Source: Xenophilus arseniciresistens
Lineage (GTDB): Bacteria; Pseudomonadota; Gammaproteobacteria; Burkholderiales; Burkholderiaceae_C
Reading direction: 5' to 3'
Length of the DNA: 64,000 nt
Assembly (NCBI RefSeq): GCF_028023875.1
Contig: NZ_JAQIPB010000002.1
Span: 186,001-250,000 of the forward strand
Part shown: positions 27,618 through 38,672 of the stretch, in pieces
Layout: every line of letters starts with the position of its first letter
How positions within the stretch are numbered: the first letter of the stretch is position 1
Program-made: the position numbers and the translations under genes
The notes under the pieces: model-generated
What the model was told of the DNA's origin: nothing
The model's input: only the letters and a program-made list of their open reading frames with translations
Database searches by the model: none

Positions 27618-27641
27618 TAACTGTATATTCATACAGTTATC
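27618..27641 (-). promoter_or_regulatory. LexA (SOS) box
   Basis: The sequence contains CTGT-N8-ACAG (27621-27636) inside a larger perfect dyad with 10-base arms ATAACTGTAT and ATACAGTTAT around ATTC. This matches the LexA consensus of beta- and gammaproteobacteria. It lies directly before the radical SAM start codon, so bound LexA should block its transcription. Confidence 0.88.
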
Positions 27642-27669
27642 CTGCCAAGCCCCACGGGGCGGTTGCGAC

Positions 27670-27903
27670 TCAATGGCTGTGCGCGGCAGGAAAGCGCCTG
27701 AGCATCTGTCGGCCCAGGGAGGTGATGGCCAGCACCGTGGCCGGGGGCTGGTGATGGCCCTGCATCGTTCGCACCGGCCGCGGGACCTCGGCGCGCACAT
27801 GGCCGGCCAGCGCCAGCACACGGACGGCGTCCACGTCTGCGCCATCGACGACCGCGACAGGCAGGCGCTCATGAGACAGGCGATGCAGAAGTTCCATGGG
27901 CAT
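27670..27903 (-). CDS. Conserved hypothetical protein, 77 aa
   Basis: The product (MPMELLHRLSHERLPVAVVDG...) is a small soluble protein with a regular hydrophobic pattern and the segment HHQPPATVLAITSLGRQMLRRFP, which looks like a short winged-helix-like fragment. I recall similar small proteins in Comamonadaceae, but no function. The ATG at 27903 is chosen because upstream in-frame sequence is low in protein character. It is upstream of and codirectional with the radical SAM gene, with the LexA box between them. Confidence 0.6.
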   Translation of the reverse strand: MPMELLHRLSHERLPVAVVDGADVDAVRVLALAGHVRAEVPRPVRTMQGHHQPPATVLAITSLGRQMLRRFPAAHSH

Positions 27904-28102
27904 GCGAGCCAGTATGCGCCGGTCACAATCGCTAACACCTAAGTGGTAACGCAAGATCGCAGATGCCGTGATTTTTTGCGCGGCCCCGGTGGGGATCGTT
28001 TTGGCCCGGGCCGTCCTGCGGACTCGGCCTCGTCCGTCATCGCCACACCCGGCGCGCCGCGACAATCCGCGCCTTCAACCCCGTTGCCACGTGCCGCGCC
28101 CG

Positions 28103-28903
28103 ATGCACCGCCCCGCTTCCCTGCCCTGGCTGCTGCCGGGCGACGACTTCCCCCCGCTGGAAAGCGCCTGGGGCGCGCACGACCCCGCACCCGGGCTGCT
28201 GGCGGGCGGCGGCGCGCTGGACGTGGCGACGCTGGTCAAGGCCTATTCGCAGGGCGTGTTTCCCTGGTACAGCGGCAACCAGCCCATCCTGTGGTGGAGC
28301 CCCGACCCGCGCATGGTGCTGCCCACGGCCGAGTTCCGCCTGCACCGCTCGCTGAAGAAGACCTTGCGCAGCTTCCAGCGCCAGCAGGGGTGCGAGCTGC
28401 GCGTGGACCACAATTTCGAGCACGTGCTGCGGGCCTGCGCCGCGGCGCCGCGCGAAGGACAGGACGGCACCTGGATCGGGCCGGACATGATCGAGGCCTA
28501 TCTGGCGCTTCATGCCGCGGGGCACGCGCACAGCTTCGAGACCTGGATCGACGGGCAGTGCGTGGGCGGGCTGTACGTGGTCAGCGTGGGACGGGCGCTG
28601 TTCGGCGAATCGATGTTCGCGCGCCGCACCGACGCGTCCAAGATCGCGCTTGCAGCGCTGGTGGCCTTCTGCCGCCGCCACGGCATCGGCCTGGTCGATT
28701 GCCAGCAGAACACGGCGCACCTGGCCAGCCTGGGCGCGCGCGAGTGGCCGCGCGCGCGCTTCGCCCGGCATGTGGCCGCCGAGCGGACCCAAGCCGCGCC
28801 AGAGGCCTGGCGCTTCGACCCGGCCGACTGGGAGCTGCTGCTGGCGCCAGCGCGGGCGCAGAGCGCGCCAGCGGCGCGCCCGCCACACTTGCACGAGGCC
28901 TGA
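28103..28903 (+). CDS. aat: Leucyl/phenylalanyl-tRNA--protein transferase
   Basis: Aat attaches Leu or Phe to proteins that begin with Arg or Lys, marking them for ClpAP degradation by the N-end rule. The 266-residue product has the family blocks YSQGVFPWYSGNQPILWWSPDPRMVL, split here across residues about 50-75, and later GGLYVVSVGRALFGESMF and DCQQNTAHLASLG. The ATG at 28103 (MHRPASLPWLLPG) is chosen because the family starts close to the FPP motif. The next gene, 55 bases on, acts in the same degradation route. Confidence 0.94.
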   Translation: MHRPASLPWLLPGDDFPPLESAWGAHDPAPGLLAGGGALDVATLVKAYSQGVFPWYSGNQPILWWSPDPRMVLPTAEFRLHRSLKKTLRSFQRQQGCELRVDHNFEHVLRACAAAPREGQDGTWIGPDMIEAYLALHAAGHAHSFETWIDGQCVGGLYVVSVGRALFGESMFARRTDASKIALAALVAFCRRHGIGLVDCQQNTAHLASLGAREWPRARFARHVAAERTQAAPEAWRFDPADWELLLAPARAQSAPAARPPHLHEA

Positions 28904-28958
28904 TTCGCCGCCAATATCGCAGGCCATGCGGGCGTGTTGAGCCCCCCGTTCTTCTGCC

Positions 28959-29693
28959 ATGACCAAACCCCAGGAACTGCCGCTGCAGACCCTGCAGTTC
29001 TACGCTACAGCGCCCTATCCCTGCAGCTATCTGCCGGACCGCCAGGCCCGTTCGCAGGTGGCCACGCCCAGCCACCTGATCCACAACGACGCCTACTCCG
29101 ACCTGGTGTTGCGCGGCTTCAGGCGCAGCGGCATGTTCACGTACCGGCCCTACTGTGACGGCTGCCGCGCCTGCGTGCCGCTGCGCGTCCAGGCGCAGAC
29201 CTTCGAGCCCACGCGCAGCCAGCGCCGCGCGGCCCGGCGCCATGGCGATCTGCACACGCGCGTGCTGCGGCTGGGCTTCGTGCCCGAGCACTACCAGCTC
29301 TACCTGCGCTACCAGAACGGCCGCCATGCGGGCGGCGGCATGGACCAGGACAGCATCGACCAGTACACGCAGTTCCTGCTGCAAAGCCGCGTGAACTCGC
29401 GGCTGGTCGAATTCCGCGAGCCGGCGCCCGAAGGCCAGGTGGGCGCGCTGCGCATGATCAGCATCCTGGATGTGCTGAACGACGGCCTGTCGGCGGTCTA
29501 CACCTTCTACGAACCCGACCCGGCAGCCGCCTACGGCACCTATGGCGTGCTGTGGCAGATCGAGCAGGCGCGCCGGTTGGGCCTGCCCTATGTGTACCTG
29601 GGCTACTGGATCGAAGGCAGCGGCAAGATGGACTACAAGGCCCGCTTCGGGCCGCACGAACTGCTGCGCGACGGGCGTTGGGAGCCTGCGTGA
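28959..29693 (+). CDS. bpt: Aspartate/glutamate leucyltransferase (arginyltransferase family)
   Basis: Bpt transfers leucine to proteins with N-terminal Asp or Glu and so extends the bacterial N-end rule. The 244-residue protein has the N-terminal [10 protein letters not shown] and the cysteine cluster [16 protein letters not shown], then [10 protein letters not shown] and the C-terminal [16 protein letters not shown], all typical of the ATE/Bpt family. It follows aat in the same direction. Confidence 0.94.
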   Translation: MTKPQELPLQTLQFYATAPYPCSYLPDRQARSQVATPSHLIHNDAYSDLVLRGFRRSGMFTYRPYCDGCRACVPLRVQAQTFEPTRSQRRAARRHGDLHTRVLRLGFVPEHYQLYLRYQNGRHAGGGMDQDSIDQYTQFLLQSRVNSRLVEFREPAPEGQVGALRMISILDVLNDGLSAVYTFYEPDPAAAYGTYGVLWQIEQARRLGLPYVYLGYWIEGSGKMDYKARFGPHELLRDGRWEPA

Positions 29694-29749
29694 CTGCGGT
29701 TCGAAATTTCACGAGATAAGATGACGCGCATTCTTCACTGCGCGCATCC

Positions 29750-30562
29750 ATGAGAAAAGCCCAAGCCGACATCCCGGCCACACCGGTCATCCAGGTCATC
29801 GAGCGCATGTTTGCGCTCATCGATGTTCTGGCCTCGCGCGAAGAAGCCATCTCGCTCAAGGAAATCAGCGAAAAGACCGGGCTGCACCCTTCCACCACGC
29901 ACCGCATCCTCAACGACCTGGCCGTGGGCCGATTCGTGGACCGGCCCGAAGCCGGCAGCTACCGGCTGGGCATGCGCCTGCTGGAGCTGGGCAACATGGT
30001 CAAGGCCCGGCTGAACGTGCGCGATGCCGCGCTGAGCCCCATGCGCGAGCTGCACCGGCTGACCCAGCAGCCCGTCAACCTGAGCCTGCGCCAGGGCGAC
30101 GAGATCGTCTATGTGGAGCGCGCCTTCAGCGAGCGCTCGGGCATGCAGGTGGTGCGCGCCATCGGCGGGCGCGCCCCCTTGCATCTGACTTCCACCGGCA
30201 AGCTCTTTTTGGCCGCCGACGACCCCCAGCGCGTGCGCAGCTATGCCACGCGCACGGGCCTGGCAGGGCACACGCGCAACAGCATCACCCAGCTGCCGGT
30301 GCTGGAACGCGAGCTGGCCAGGGCGCGGCAATACGGCATCGCGCGCGACAACGAGGAGCTGGAACTGGGCGTGCGCTGCATGGCCGCCGGCATCTACGAC
30401 GACCAGGCCAAGCTGGTCGCCGGGCTGTCCATCTCGGCCCCGGCGGACCGGCTGGACGAAGGCTGGCTGCCCAAGCTGCAGGCCACGGCCGACCAGATCT
30501 CTGCCGCGCTGGGCTGCCCGCGCGCCTCGACAGGCCTGCGGGCCGAAAGCGCGGCGGACTGA
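29750..30562 (+). CDS. IclR-family transcriptional regulator
   Basis: This 270-residue regulator has an N-terminal winged helix (about 17-80, LKEISEKTGLHPSTTHRILNDL) and a C-terminal effector domain containing GGRAPLHLTSTGKLFLA and the typical GIARDNEELELGVRCMAAGI. No target operon is obvious nearby: the upstream genes are aat-bpt and the downstream gene is convergent. The stop codon is followed by a short tandem TGACGGAT repeat. Confidence 0.92.
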   Translation: MRKAQADIPATPVIQVIERMFALIDVLASREEAISLKEISEKTGLHPSTTHRILNDLAVGRFVDRPEAGSYRLGMRLLELGNMVKARLNVRDAALSPMRELHRLTQQPVNLSLRQGDEIVYVERAFSERSGMQVVRAIGGRAPLHLTSTGKLFLAADDPQRVRSYATRTGLAGHTRNSITQLPVLERELARARQYGIARDNEELELGVRCMAAGIYDDQAKLVAGLSISAPADRLDEGWLPKLQATADQISAALGCPRASTGLRAESAAD

Positions 30563-30583
30563 CGGATTGACGGATTGACGATG

Positions 30584-30610
30584 AAAAAGGCCCGCGACAT
30601 GGCGGGCCCC
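30584..30610 (-). terminator. Rho-independent terminator of the PBP7-like gene
   Basis: On the minus strand GGCCCGC and GCGGGCC form a 7-base stem around a 6-base loop and are followed by TTTTT. It lies about 40 bases after the stop of the endopeptidase gene. Confidence 0.8.
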
Positions 30611-30647
30611 TGAATCTCGTGTGAAGGCTGCCAGCCGGCAGCGCCCC

Positions 30648-31838
30648 TCAGTCCCCTGCTGCCGCGGCCGCACTGAAGGTTGGCATGCTGCGCGTGGGCA
30701 GGTGCGTGGCCTCGACCCAGCGGCGCACGCGCTCGGCGTCGGCGATGCGGCTGAAGCGGCCGGCCGAGTCCAGGAAGACCATGATCAGCTTGCGACCCGC
30801 CACCTTGGCCTGCATCACCAGGCACTGGCCGGCCTCGGAGATGTAGCCCGTCTTCTGCAGGCCGATCTCCCAGTCGGCGCTGCGCACCAGACGGTTGGTG
30901 GTGCTGTACTGCAGCGTGCGGGCACCGACTTCGACCTGGTGCTCCGGCGACACGGACAGCTGGCGCACCAGCGAGTCCTGCGAGGCGGCGGCGACCAGCA
31001 GCGCCAGATCCTGTGCCGTGGACTGGTTGCGCGGCGACAGGCCGGTGGGCTCCACGTAGTGCGTGTCCTTCATGCCCAGCATGCGCGCCTTGGCATTCAT
31101 CACGCTCACGAAGGTGGGCATGCCGCCCGGATAGGTGCGGCCCAGCGCATGCGCGGCGCGGTTCTCGCTGGACATCAGTGCCAGATGCAACAGCTCGCCG
31201 CGCGACAGCGTGGTGCCCACGGCCAGGCGCGAGCGGCTGCCCTTTTCGGTGTCCACGTCGGCCTGGGTGATGCTGATCATCTCGTCCATCGGCAGATGGG
31301 CCTCGCTGATCAGCAGCCCGGTCATGAGCTTGGTGAGCGAGGCGATGGGCAGCACGGCATGGTCGTTCTTGCTGAACAGCACTTCATGCGTGTCCTGGTC
31401 CACCACCAGGGCGACGCTGGAGTTCAGGTCCAGCACGTCCGTGGTCTGGTGCAGCCCAGCCAACTGGCCGTAGGACAGGCGCGGCGCCGGCGGGTCGACC
31501 CGCACCACGGAGCGCCGCTGCACCGCCACCACCGTCTTGCCCCCGCGCTTTTCCACCGTGGCCGTGACGTTGCGGCCGGCCCGCGTGGTGCGGCTCTGCG
31601 CCACCTTGGCAGAGCCGCTGCTGCGCTTGGCCGCAGGCGCCTTGGCACGCGGGCTCTTGGCAGCGCTGCTGGCCACCTTCTTGGTGGCCGCGGGCTTCTT
31701 GGACGAGGCGCTGCTGGCCTGCGCAGCCGGCATCAAAAACGCCGTCGCGCAAAGCGTGACGGCGAGCAGCCGACAGGCGGCCTGAAAACGCTGGAAGGGG
31801 CGGCGAGGCAACATCAGTTGCTGGTGGGCTTCAGGCAT
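30648..31838 (-). CDS. pbpG: D-alanyl-D-alanine endopeptidase (PBP7/8-like, S11 family)
   Basis: This 396-residue periplasmic enzyme trims peptidoglycan cross-links. It has a signal peptide (cleavage near AAQA), then a Ser/Lys/Ala-rich linker (about residues 40-110), then the S11 catalytic domain with the SxxK motif SLTK, SSENRAAH and the KTG motif in LQKTGYI. GGAG precedes the ATG at 31838. The basic linker is longer than in E. coli PBP7 and resembles histone-H1-like sequence. Confidence 0.9.
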   Translation of the reverse strand: MPEAHQQLMLPRRPFQRFQAACRLLAVTLCATAFLMPAAQASSASSKKPAATKKVASSAAKSPRAKAPAAKRSSGSAKVAQSRTTRAGRNVTATVEKRGGKTVVAVQRRSVVRVDPPAPRLSYGQLAGLHQTTDVLDLNSSVALVVDQDTHEVLFSKNDHAVLPIASLTKLMTGLLISEAHLPMDEMISITQADVDTEKGSRSRLAVGTTLSRGELLHLALMSSENRAAHALGRTYPGGMPTFVSVMNAKARMLGMKDTHYVEPTGLSPRNQSTAQDLALLVAAASQDSLVRQLSVSPEHQVEVGARTLQYSTTNRLVRSADWEIGLQKTGYISEAGQCLVMQAKVAGRKLIMVFLDSAGRFSRIADAERVRRWVEATHLPTRSMPTFSAAAAAGD

Positions 31839-31953
31839 GCAATTTCTCCAGCGGCGGGCGGTACGCGCCGGAGTCTATCGAAATGAAAAAACACATGCAA
31901 TATCAGCGACTTGCAAATGCTTCTTCAAACATCAAAAAAGAGTGCTCGCCAAG

Positions 31954-33492
31954 CTATCCCTGTGCAGCCACTCTCTCCGATTGGCTTTGCAACTTGTTGA
32001 GCGCACTGAGATAGGCCTTGGCGGAAGCGACCACGATATCGGGGTCGGCACCCACACCGTTGACGACGCGGCCCGCATTCTGCAGCCGCACCGTGACTTC
32101 ACCCTGGCTCTCCGTGGAGCCGCTGATGGCGTTGACCGAATAGAGCACCATCTCGGCCCCGCTCCTGACGTGGGACTCGATGGCCTTGAGGGATGCATCC
32201 ACCGGGCCATTGCCTTCGGATTCACCCACCACCTCCTGCCCGGCAACGGAAAACACCACGCGCGCGTGGGGCCGCTCGCCGGTCTCGCTGTGCTGGGCCA
32301 GGGACACGAAGCCAAACTTTTCCCCAACGTTCGATCCGCCGTCGCCGCTGACCAGCGCGAGGATGTCCTCGTCGAAAATTTCGGCCTTGCGGTCGGCCAG
32401 CTCCTTGAAACGCAGGAAGGCAGCGTTGACGTCGGCCTCGCTGTCCATCTCCACGCCCAGCTCCTGCAGACGCTGCTTGAAGGCGTTGCGGCCCGAGAGC
32501 TTGCCCAGCACGATCTTGTTGGCCGTCCAGCCCACGTCCTCGGCGCGCATGATCTCGTAGGTGTCGCGGGCCTTGAGCACGCCGTCCTGGTGGATGCCCG
32601 AGGCGTGCGCGAAGGCGTTCGCGCCGACCACCGCCTTGTTCGGCTGCACCACGAAGCCCGTGGTCTGGCTGACCATGCGGCTGGCGGCCACGATGTGCTG
32701 GGTGTCGATGTTCAGATCGAGCCCGAAGTAGTCCTTGCGGGTCTTCACGGCCATCACGATCTCTTCGAGCGAGCAGTTGCCCGCGCGCTCGCCCAGGCCG
32801 TTGATGGTGCATTCCACCTGGCGCGCGCCGCCGATCTTCACGCCCGCCAGCGAGTTGGCCACGGCCATGCCCAGGTCGTTGTGGCAGTGCACCGACCAGA
32901 TCGCCTTGTCACTGTTGGGGATGCGCTCGCGCAGCGTCCTGATGAAGTTGCCGTACAGCTCGGGCACGGCGTAGCCCACGGTGTCGGGCACGTTGATGGT
33001 GGTGGCGCCCTCGGCGATCACGGTTTCGAGCACGCGGCACAGGAAGTCCGGATCGCTGCGGTAGCCGTCCTCGGGGCTGAACTCCACGTCACCCACCTTG
33101 CTGCGCGCGAAGCGCACGGCCAGCTTGGCCTGCTCATGCACCTCCTCGGGCGTCATGCGCAGCTTCTTTTCCATGTGCAGCGGGCTGGTGGCGATGAAGG
33201 TATGGATGCGCGCGCGCGCCGCGCCCTTGAGGGCCTCGGCCGCGCGGGCGATGTCGCGGTCGTTGGCGCGCGACAGGCCGCAGACGGTGGACTCCTTGAT
33301 CGCATTGGCAATGGCCTGCACGGCCTCGAAGTCGCCGTTGCTGCTGGCGGGGAACCCCGCTTCGATCACATCGACCTTCAGGCGCTCGAGCTGCTTGGCG
33401 ATGCGCATCTTCTCGTCGCGCGTCATCGAGGCGCCGGGCGACTGTTCGCCGTCGCGCAAGGTGGTGTCAAAAATGATCAGCTTGTCGGTCAT
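31954..33492 (-). CDS. leuA: 2-isopropylmalate synthase, 512-aa type
   Basis: LeuA condenses acetyl-CoA with 2-oxoisovalerate in the first committed step of leucine synthesis. The protein begins [20 protein letters not shown], has the metal-binding HCHNDLG motif and [13 protein letters not shown], and ends in the regulatory LeuA dimer domain. The ATG at 33492 is chosen on family N-terminus and an upstream GGAGAG. It lies 76 bases after a second, divergent leuA. Which paralogue is leucine-sensitive is not evident. Confidence 0.95.
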   Translation of the reverse strand: MTDKLIIFDTTLRDGEQSPGASMTRDEKMRIAKQLERLKVDVIEAGFPASSNGDFEAVQAIANAIKESTVCGLSRANDRDIARAAEALKGAARARIHTFIATSPLHMEKKLRMTPEEVHEQAKLAVRFARSKVGDVEFSPEDGYRSDPDFLCRVLETVIAEGATTINVPDTVGYAVPELYGNFIRTLRERIPNSDKAIWSVHCHNDLGMAVANSLAGVKIGGARQVECTINGLGERAGNCSLEEIVMAVKTRKDYFGLDLNIDTQHIVAASRMVSQTTGFVVQPNKAVVGANAFAHASGIHQDGVLKARDTYEIMRAEDVGWTANKIVLGKLSGRNAFKQRLQELGVEMDSEADVNAAFLRFKELADRKAEIFDEDILALVSGDGGSNVGEKFGFVSLAQHSETGERPHARVVFSVAGQEVVGESEGNGPVDASLKAIESHVRSGAEMVLYSVNAISGSTESQGEVTVRLQNAGRVVNGVGADPDIVVASAKAYLSALNKLQSQSERVAAQG

Positions 33493-33530
33493 CGTGTCTC
33501 TCCGTGGGGGTGCGGCCGCGGCCGCCGGCC

Positions 33531-33556
33531 GGCAGCCCGCCTTCACGCGGGCTGCC
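33531..33556 (-). other. Intercistronic hairpin between the two leuA genes
   Basis: GGCAGCCCGC (33531-33540) and GCGGGCTGCC (33547-33556) form a perfect 10-base stem with a 6-base loop. No T-run follows, so it is more likely an RNA processing or stability element, or a weak pause, than a terminator. Confidence 0.55.
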
Positions 33557-33568
33557 GTGGGGCACGCC

Positions 33569-35290
33569 TCAGGCCGTGGCAACCTGCGATTGTGCGCCCT
33601 GCGCAGGGCGCCCGGCACCGCTGGCACGGGCGCGCTGCACGCCCGAGATGATGGCCTTGTGGGCCGCCGCGATGGTGTCGCTGTCAAAGCCCACGCCGAA
33701 CAGCGTCTGGCTGTCGTCCACGCGCAGCTCCAGGTAGGCCACCGAGCGCGCGTCGGCCCCCGCGCCGATCGCATGCTGGTGGTAGTCGATCACGCGGATG
33801 TCATGGCCGGTGGCTGCGCTCAATGCCTGCGTGAAGGCGTCGATGGGGCCGTTGCCCTCGCCTTCGATCTGGCGCTTGGCGCCGTCCCAGGCCACTTCGC
33901 CGCGCAGCGTCACGCGCCCTTCGGCGCCGTCGGCGCCCGGGCGCTCCTGCAGGCTGCGCTGCTGCAGACCGCGCGCGCCTTCGATGCGGTATTCGTTGTT
34001 GAAGATCTGCCAGAGGTCGGCGGCCGTGAGCTCCTTGCCCTCGACGTCCATCACGCGCTGCACGACCTGGCTGAACTCGATCTGCAGGCGGCGCGGCATC
34101 TCGATGCCGTATTCGCTTTCGAGCAGGTAGGCCATGCCGCCCTTGCCCGACTGGCTGTTGACGCGGATCACGGCTTCGTAGCTGCGGCCCACGTCCTTGG
34201 GGTCGATGGGCAGGTAGGGCACGTCCCAGAGATCGCCCTCGCGGCGCGCCGCGAACACCTTCTTGATCGCATCCTGGTGCGAGCCCGAAAAGGAGGTGTA
34301 AACCAGGTCGCCCACATAGGGGTGGCGCGGGTGCACGGGGATCTGGTTGCAATGCTCCACCGTGGCGCGGATCTCGTCGATGTTCGAGAAGTCCAGCTCG
34401 GGCGAGACGCCCTGCGTGTAGAGGTTCAGCGCCACGTTGACGAGGTCGAGGTTGCCGGTGCGCTCACCATTGCCGAAGAGGCAGCCTTCAATGCGGTCGG
34501 CGCCCGCCATCAGGGCGAGCTCGGCGGCGGCCGTGCCCGTGCCGCGGTCGTTGTGCGGATGCACCGAGAGCACGATCGAATCGCGGCGCTCCAGGTTGCG
34601 ATGCATCCACTCGATCATGTCGGCAAAGATGTTCGGCGTGGAGTGCTCCACCGTGGAGGGCAGGTTGATGATGCACTTGCGCTCGGGTGTGGGCTGCCAC
34701 ACGGCCGTGACGGCGTCGACCACGCGCTTGGAGAACGCGATCTCGGTGCCCGAGAACATTTCAGGCGAGTACTGGAAGGTCCACTGCGTGCCCGGATGCC
34801 GGGCCGCGATCTGCTGGAACAGCCGCGCCTGCGAAGTGGCGAGTTCGACGATGCCGTCCTCGTCCATGCCCAGCACCACGCGGCGCATCACGGGAGCCAC
34901 GGCGTTGTAGAGGTGGACGATGGCGCGGGGCGCGCCCTGCAGCGCTTCGAAGGTGCGTTCGATCAGGTGCTCGCGCGCCTGCGTCAGCACCTGGATGGTC
35001 ACGTCATCGGGAATGCGCTTTTCCTCGATGAGCTTGCGCACGAATTCGAACTCCACCTGCGAAGCCGAGGGGAAGCCCACCTCGATCTCCTTGAAGCCGA
35101 TCTTCACGAGCATTTCGAACATGCGCATCTTGCGCGCGAGGTCCATGGGCTCGACCAGGGCCTGGTTGCCATCACGCAGATCGGTCGACAGCCAGATCGG
35201 TGCACGGGTCAGCTGGGCGTCGGGCCAGGTGCGATCCGTGAGGGCGATGGGCGCGAAGGCGCGGTACTTGGTCTGCGGTTGCTTCAACAT
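33569..35290 (-). CDS. leuA: 2-isopropylmalate synthase, 573-aa type
   Basis: This longer LeuA (type 2) has [32 protein letters not shown] and [12 protein letters not shown], with a C-terminal allosteric domain. It is only distantly similar to the 512-residue LeuA beside it. The ATG at 35290 ([14 protein letters not shown]) is the family start; the longer frame runs into the upstream attenuator. A leader peptide with tandem Leu codons and a terminator precede it, so expression is probably leucine-attenuated. Confidence 0.95.
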   Translation of the reverse strand: MLKQPQTKYRAFAPIALTDRTWPDAQLTRAPIWLSTDLRDGNQALVEPMDLARKMRMFEMLVKIGFKEIEVGFPSASQVEFEFVRKLIEEKRIPDDVTIQVLTQAREHLIERTFEALQGAPRAIVHLYNAVAPVMRRVVLGMDEDGIVELATSQARLFQQIAARHPGTQWTFQYSPEMFSGTEIAFSKRVVDAVTAVWQPTPERKCIINLPSTVEHSTPNIFADMIEWMHRNLERRDSIVLSVHPHNDRGTGTAAAELALMAGADRIEGCLFGNGERTGNLDLVNVALNLYTQGVSPELDFSNIDEIRATVEHCNQIPVHPRHPYVGDLVYTSFSGSHQDAIKKVFAARREGDLWDVPYLPIDPKDVGRSYEAVIRVNSQSGKGGMAYLLESEYGIEMPRRLQIEFSQVVQRVMDVEGKELTAADLWQIFNNEYRIEGARGLQQRSLQERPGADGAEGRVTLRGEVAWDGAKRQIEGEGNGPIDAFTQALSAATGHDIRVIDYHQHAIGAGADARSVAYLELRVDDSQTLFGVGFDSDTIAAAHKAIISGVQRARASGAGRPAQGAQSQVATA

Positions 35291-35338
35291 GTCGATCTCT
35301 CTGCTTGGTTGGCGAGGGTTTGAATCGACCAGCAACCC

Positions 35339-35377
35339 CAAAAACAAAACGGCCCGTTGCTGGTGCGAACGGGCCGT
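35339..35377 (-). terminator. Attenuator terminator before leuA
   Basis: On the minus strand ACGGCCCGTT (35377-35368) and AACGGGCCGT (35358-35349) form a perfect 10-base stem with a 9-base loop, followed by TTTGTTTTT. It sits between the leader peptide and the 573-residue leuA gene. CGGGC near the end of the leader could pair with GCCCG of the first arm as an antiterminator. Confidence 0.85.
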
Positions 35378-35401
35378 GATGGTGGGAAGTGCGCGCGCGC
35401 C

Positions 35402-35455
35402 CTACCGTCTCCGCCCGAAGGGGATGGCTAGTAGGGCCAGTGCGAACTTGTTCAT
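35402..35455 (-). CDS. leuL: Leucine leader peptide (17 aa)
   Basis: The short frame encodes MNKFALALLAIPFGRRR and contains three leucine codons, two of them a tandem CTA-CTA, which is rare in such a GC-rich genome. It is followed after 25 bases by a strong terminator and then leuA, the classical layout of a transcription attenuator. Scarce leucyl-tRNA would stall the ribosome at CTA-CTA. There is no evident Shine-Dalgarno, and the promoter puts transcription start only about 7 bases before the ATG. Confidence 0.7.
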   Translation of the reverse strand: MNKFALALLAIPFGRRR

Positions 35456-35468
35456 GAGTGGGCGGACT

Positions 35469-35496
35469 TTAGCACAGCATCTGCTCAGCTGTGCAA
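35469..35496 (-). promoter_or_regulatory. Sigma-70-like promoter of the leu leader
   Basis: On the minus strand TTGCAC (35496-35491) and TGCTAA (35474-35469) are spaced by 16 bases. The -35 overlaps the last codons of pssA. The predicted start lies near 35462, just before the leader ATG. Confidence 0.55.
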
Positions 35497-36309
35497 GCCT
35501 CTTTCATCGGGCTCGTCGGTGGAGATGCTGATCACGCTGGCCGGCTGGCCCTTGGCCTTGCGCCAGGCGTAGATCACGAAGCCGCTCAGGCCATAGGCCA
35601 CGAACAGGCCAAAGAGCACGGTGGGCGGATGGATGTTGATCACGGCGATGCCCAATGCGATGAGCACGATCACGGCAAAGGGCACGCTGCGCTTCACCTG
35701 GATGTCCTTGAAGCTGTAGAAGGGTGCGTTGGTCACCATCGTCAGGCCGGCATAGAGCGTGAAGACGAAGGTGATCCAGGTGATCTGGTTCCAGCTCAGG
35801 TACAGCACGTCGCTGCCGCGACGGCCCCATTCGGTCATGAGCCAGATGAAGCCCGTGACCAGCGCCGCAGCGGCCGGCGACGGCAGGCCCTGGAACCAGC
35901 GCTTGTCCACCACGCCCGTGTTGACGTTGAAGCGCGCCAGGCGCAGCGCGGCGCAGGCGCAGTACACGAAGGCGGCGATCCAGCCCCAGCGGCCCAGGCC
36001 CTTGAGCGACCATTCGTAGGCGATCAGCGCCGGAGCGGCACCGAAGGACACCATGTCGGACAGCGAATCCATCTGCTCGCCGAAGGCGCTCTGCGTGTTG
36101 GTCATGCGCGCCACGCGCCCGTCCAGGCTGTCGAGCACCATGGCCGCGAACACCCCGAGCGCGGCCAGGTCGAAGCGCGCGTTCATGGCCATCACGATGG
36201 CATAGAAGCCACCGAAGAGCGCAGCCAGGGTGAACAGGTTCGGCAGGACGTAGATGCCCTTGCGACGCTTGCGCGGCAGCGTGTCGCCGGAAGGCGTGTC
36301 GTCATGCAT
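35485..36309 (-). CDS. pssA: CDP-diacylglycerol--serine O-phosphatidyltransferase
   Basis: PssA makes phosphatidylserine, the precursor of phosphatidylethanolamine. The 274-residue membrane protein has the CDP-alcohol phosphotransferase motif in DSLDGRVARM and FGEQMDSLSDMV, and about seven hydrophobic segments. The ATG at 36309 is preceded by AAGGAG; the longer frame lacks family support. pssA next to leuA is common in betaproteobacteria, usually within an ilv-psd-pssA-leu cluster, but no ilv or psd gene lies upstream here. Confidence 0.94.
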   Translation of the reverse strand: MHDDTPSGDTLPRKRRKGIYVLPNLFTLAALFGGFYAIVMAMNARFDLAALGVFAAMVLDSLDGRVARMTNTQSAFGEQMDSLSDMVSFGAAPALIAYEWSLKGLGRWGWIAAFVYCACAALRLARFNVNTGVVDKRWFQGLPSPAAAALVTGFIWLMTEWGRRGSDVLYLSWNQITWITFVFTLYAGLTMVTNAPFYSFKDIQVKRSVPFAVIVLIALGIAVINIHPPTVLFGLFVAYGLSGFVIYAWRKAKGQPASVISISTDEPDERGLHS

Positions 36310-36473
36310 GAATGAAGGCTCCTTTGCCCGGCGGGTGGCCTGCGGGCGGCGGTCTGGATGAGGGCGCGCCGCGCGTGGCGGCGGCAAGCCGGCCAGTGTA
36401 GTCAACTCGGCCTTGCGCGCCGGCCCCACGCCCCCAGCGTCAGCAGGCACTATCCAGTTGCGCGCCGCGCAAA

Positions 36474-36500
36474 GCAAAACGCCGGGCACTGGCCCGGCGT
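36474..36500 (-). terminator. Rho-independent terminator of nadE-glnB
   Basis: ACGCCGGGC and GCCCGGCGT form a perfect 9-base stem with a 4-base loop. On the minus strand the stem is followed by TTTGCTTT. It lies 39 bases after the glnB stop. The rest of 36310-36538 holds no gene that I can support. Confidence 0.8.
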
Positions 36501-36538
36501 TGCAGCACAAGCGGCGCCTGCGCGCCAGCCTTTGGCTT

Positions 36539-38571
<2,033 letters not shown>

Positions 38572-38672
38572 GAAAGTCAGGGGTGCGAAGCCGGATGAAA
38601 AGCAGCGCAGGATGTTAGCCGCCTTCCCCTGCCCCAGCAGGGCTGCCGGCCCGCTGGTACGCTCGGCCTTCC

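Noticed and set aside
31837-35323. Two very long plus-strand frames over the leuA genes
   Set aside because: They mirror the codon pattern of leuA on the other strand and contain no recognisable domain.
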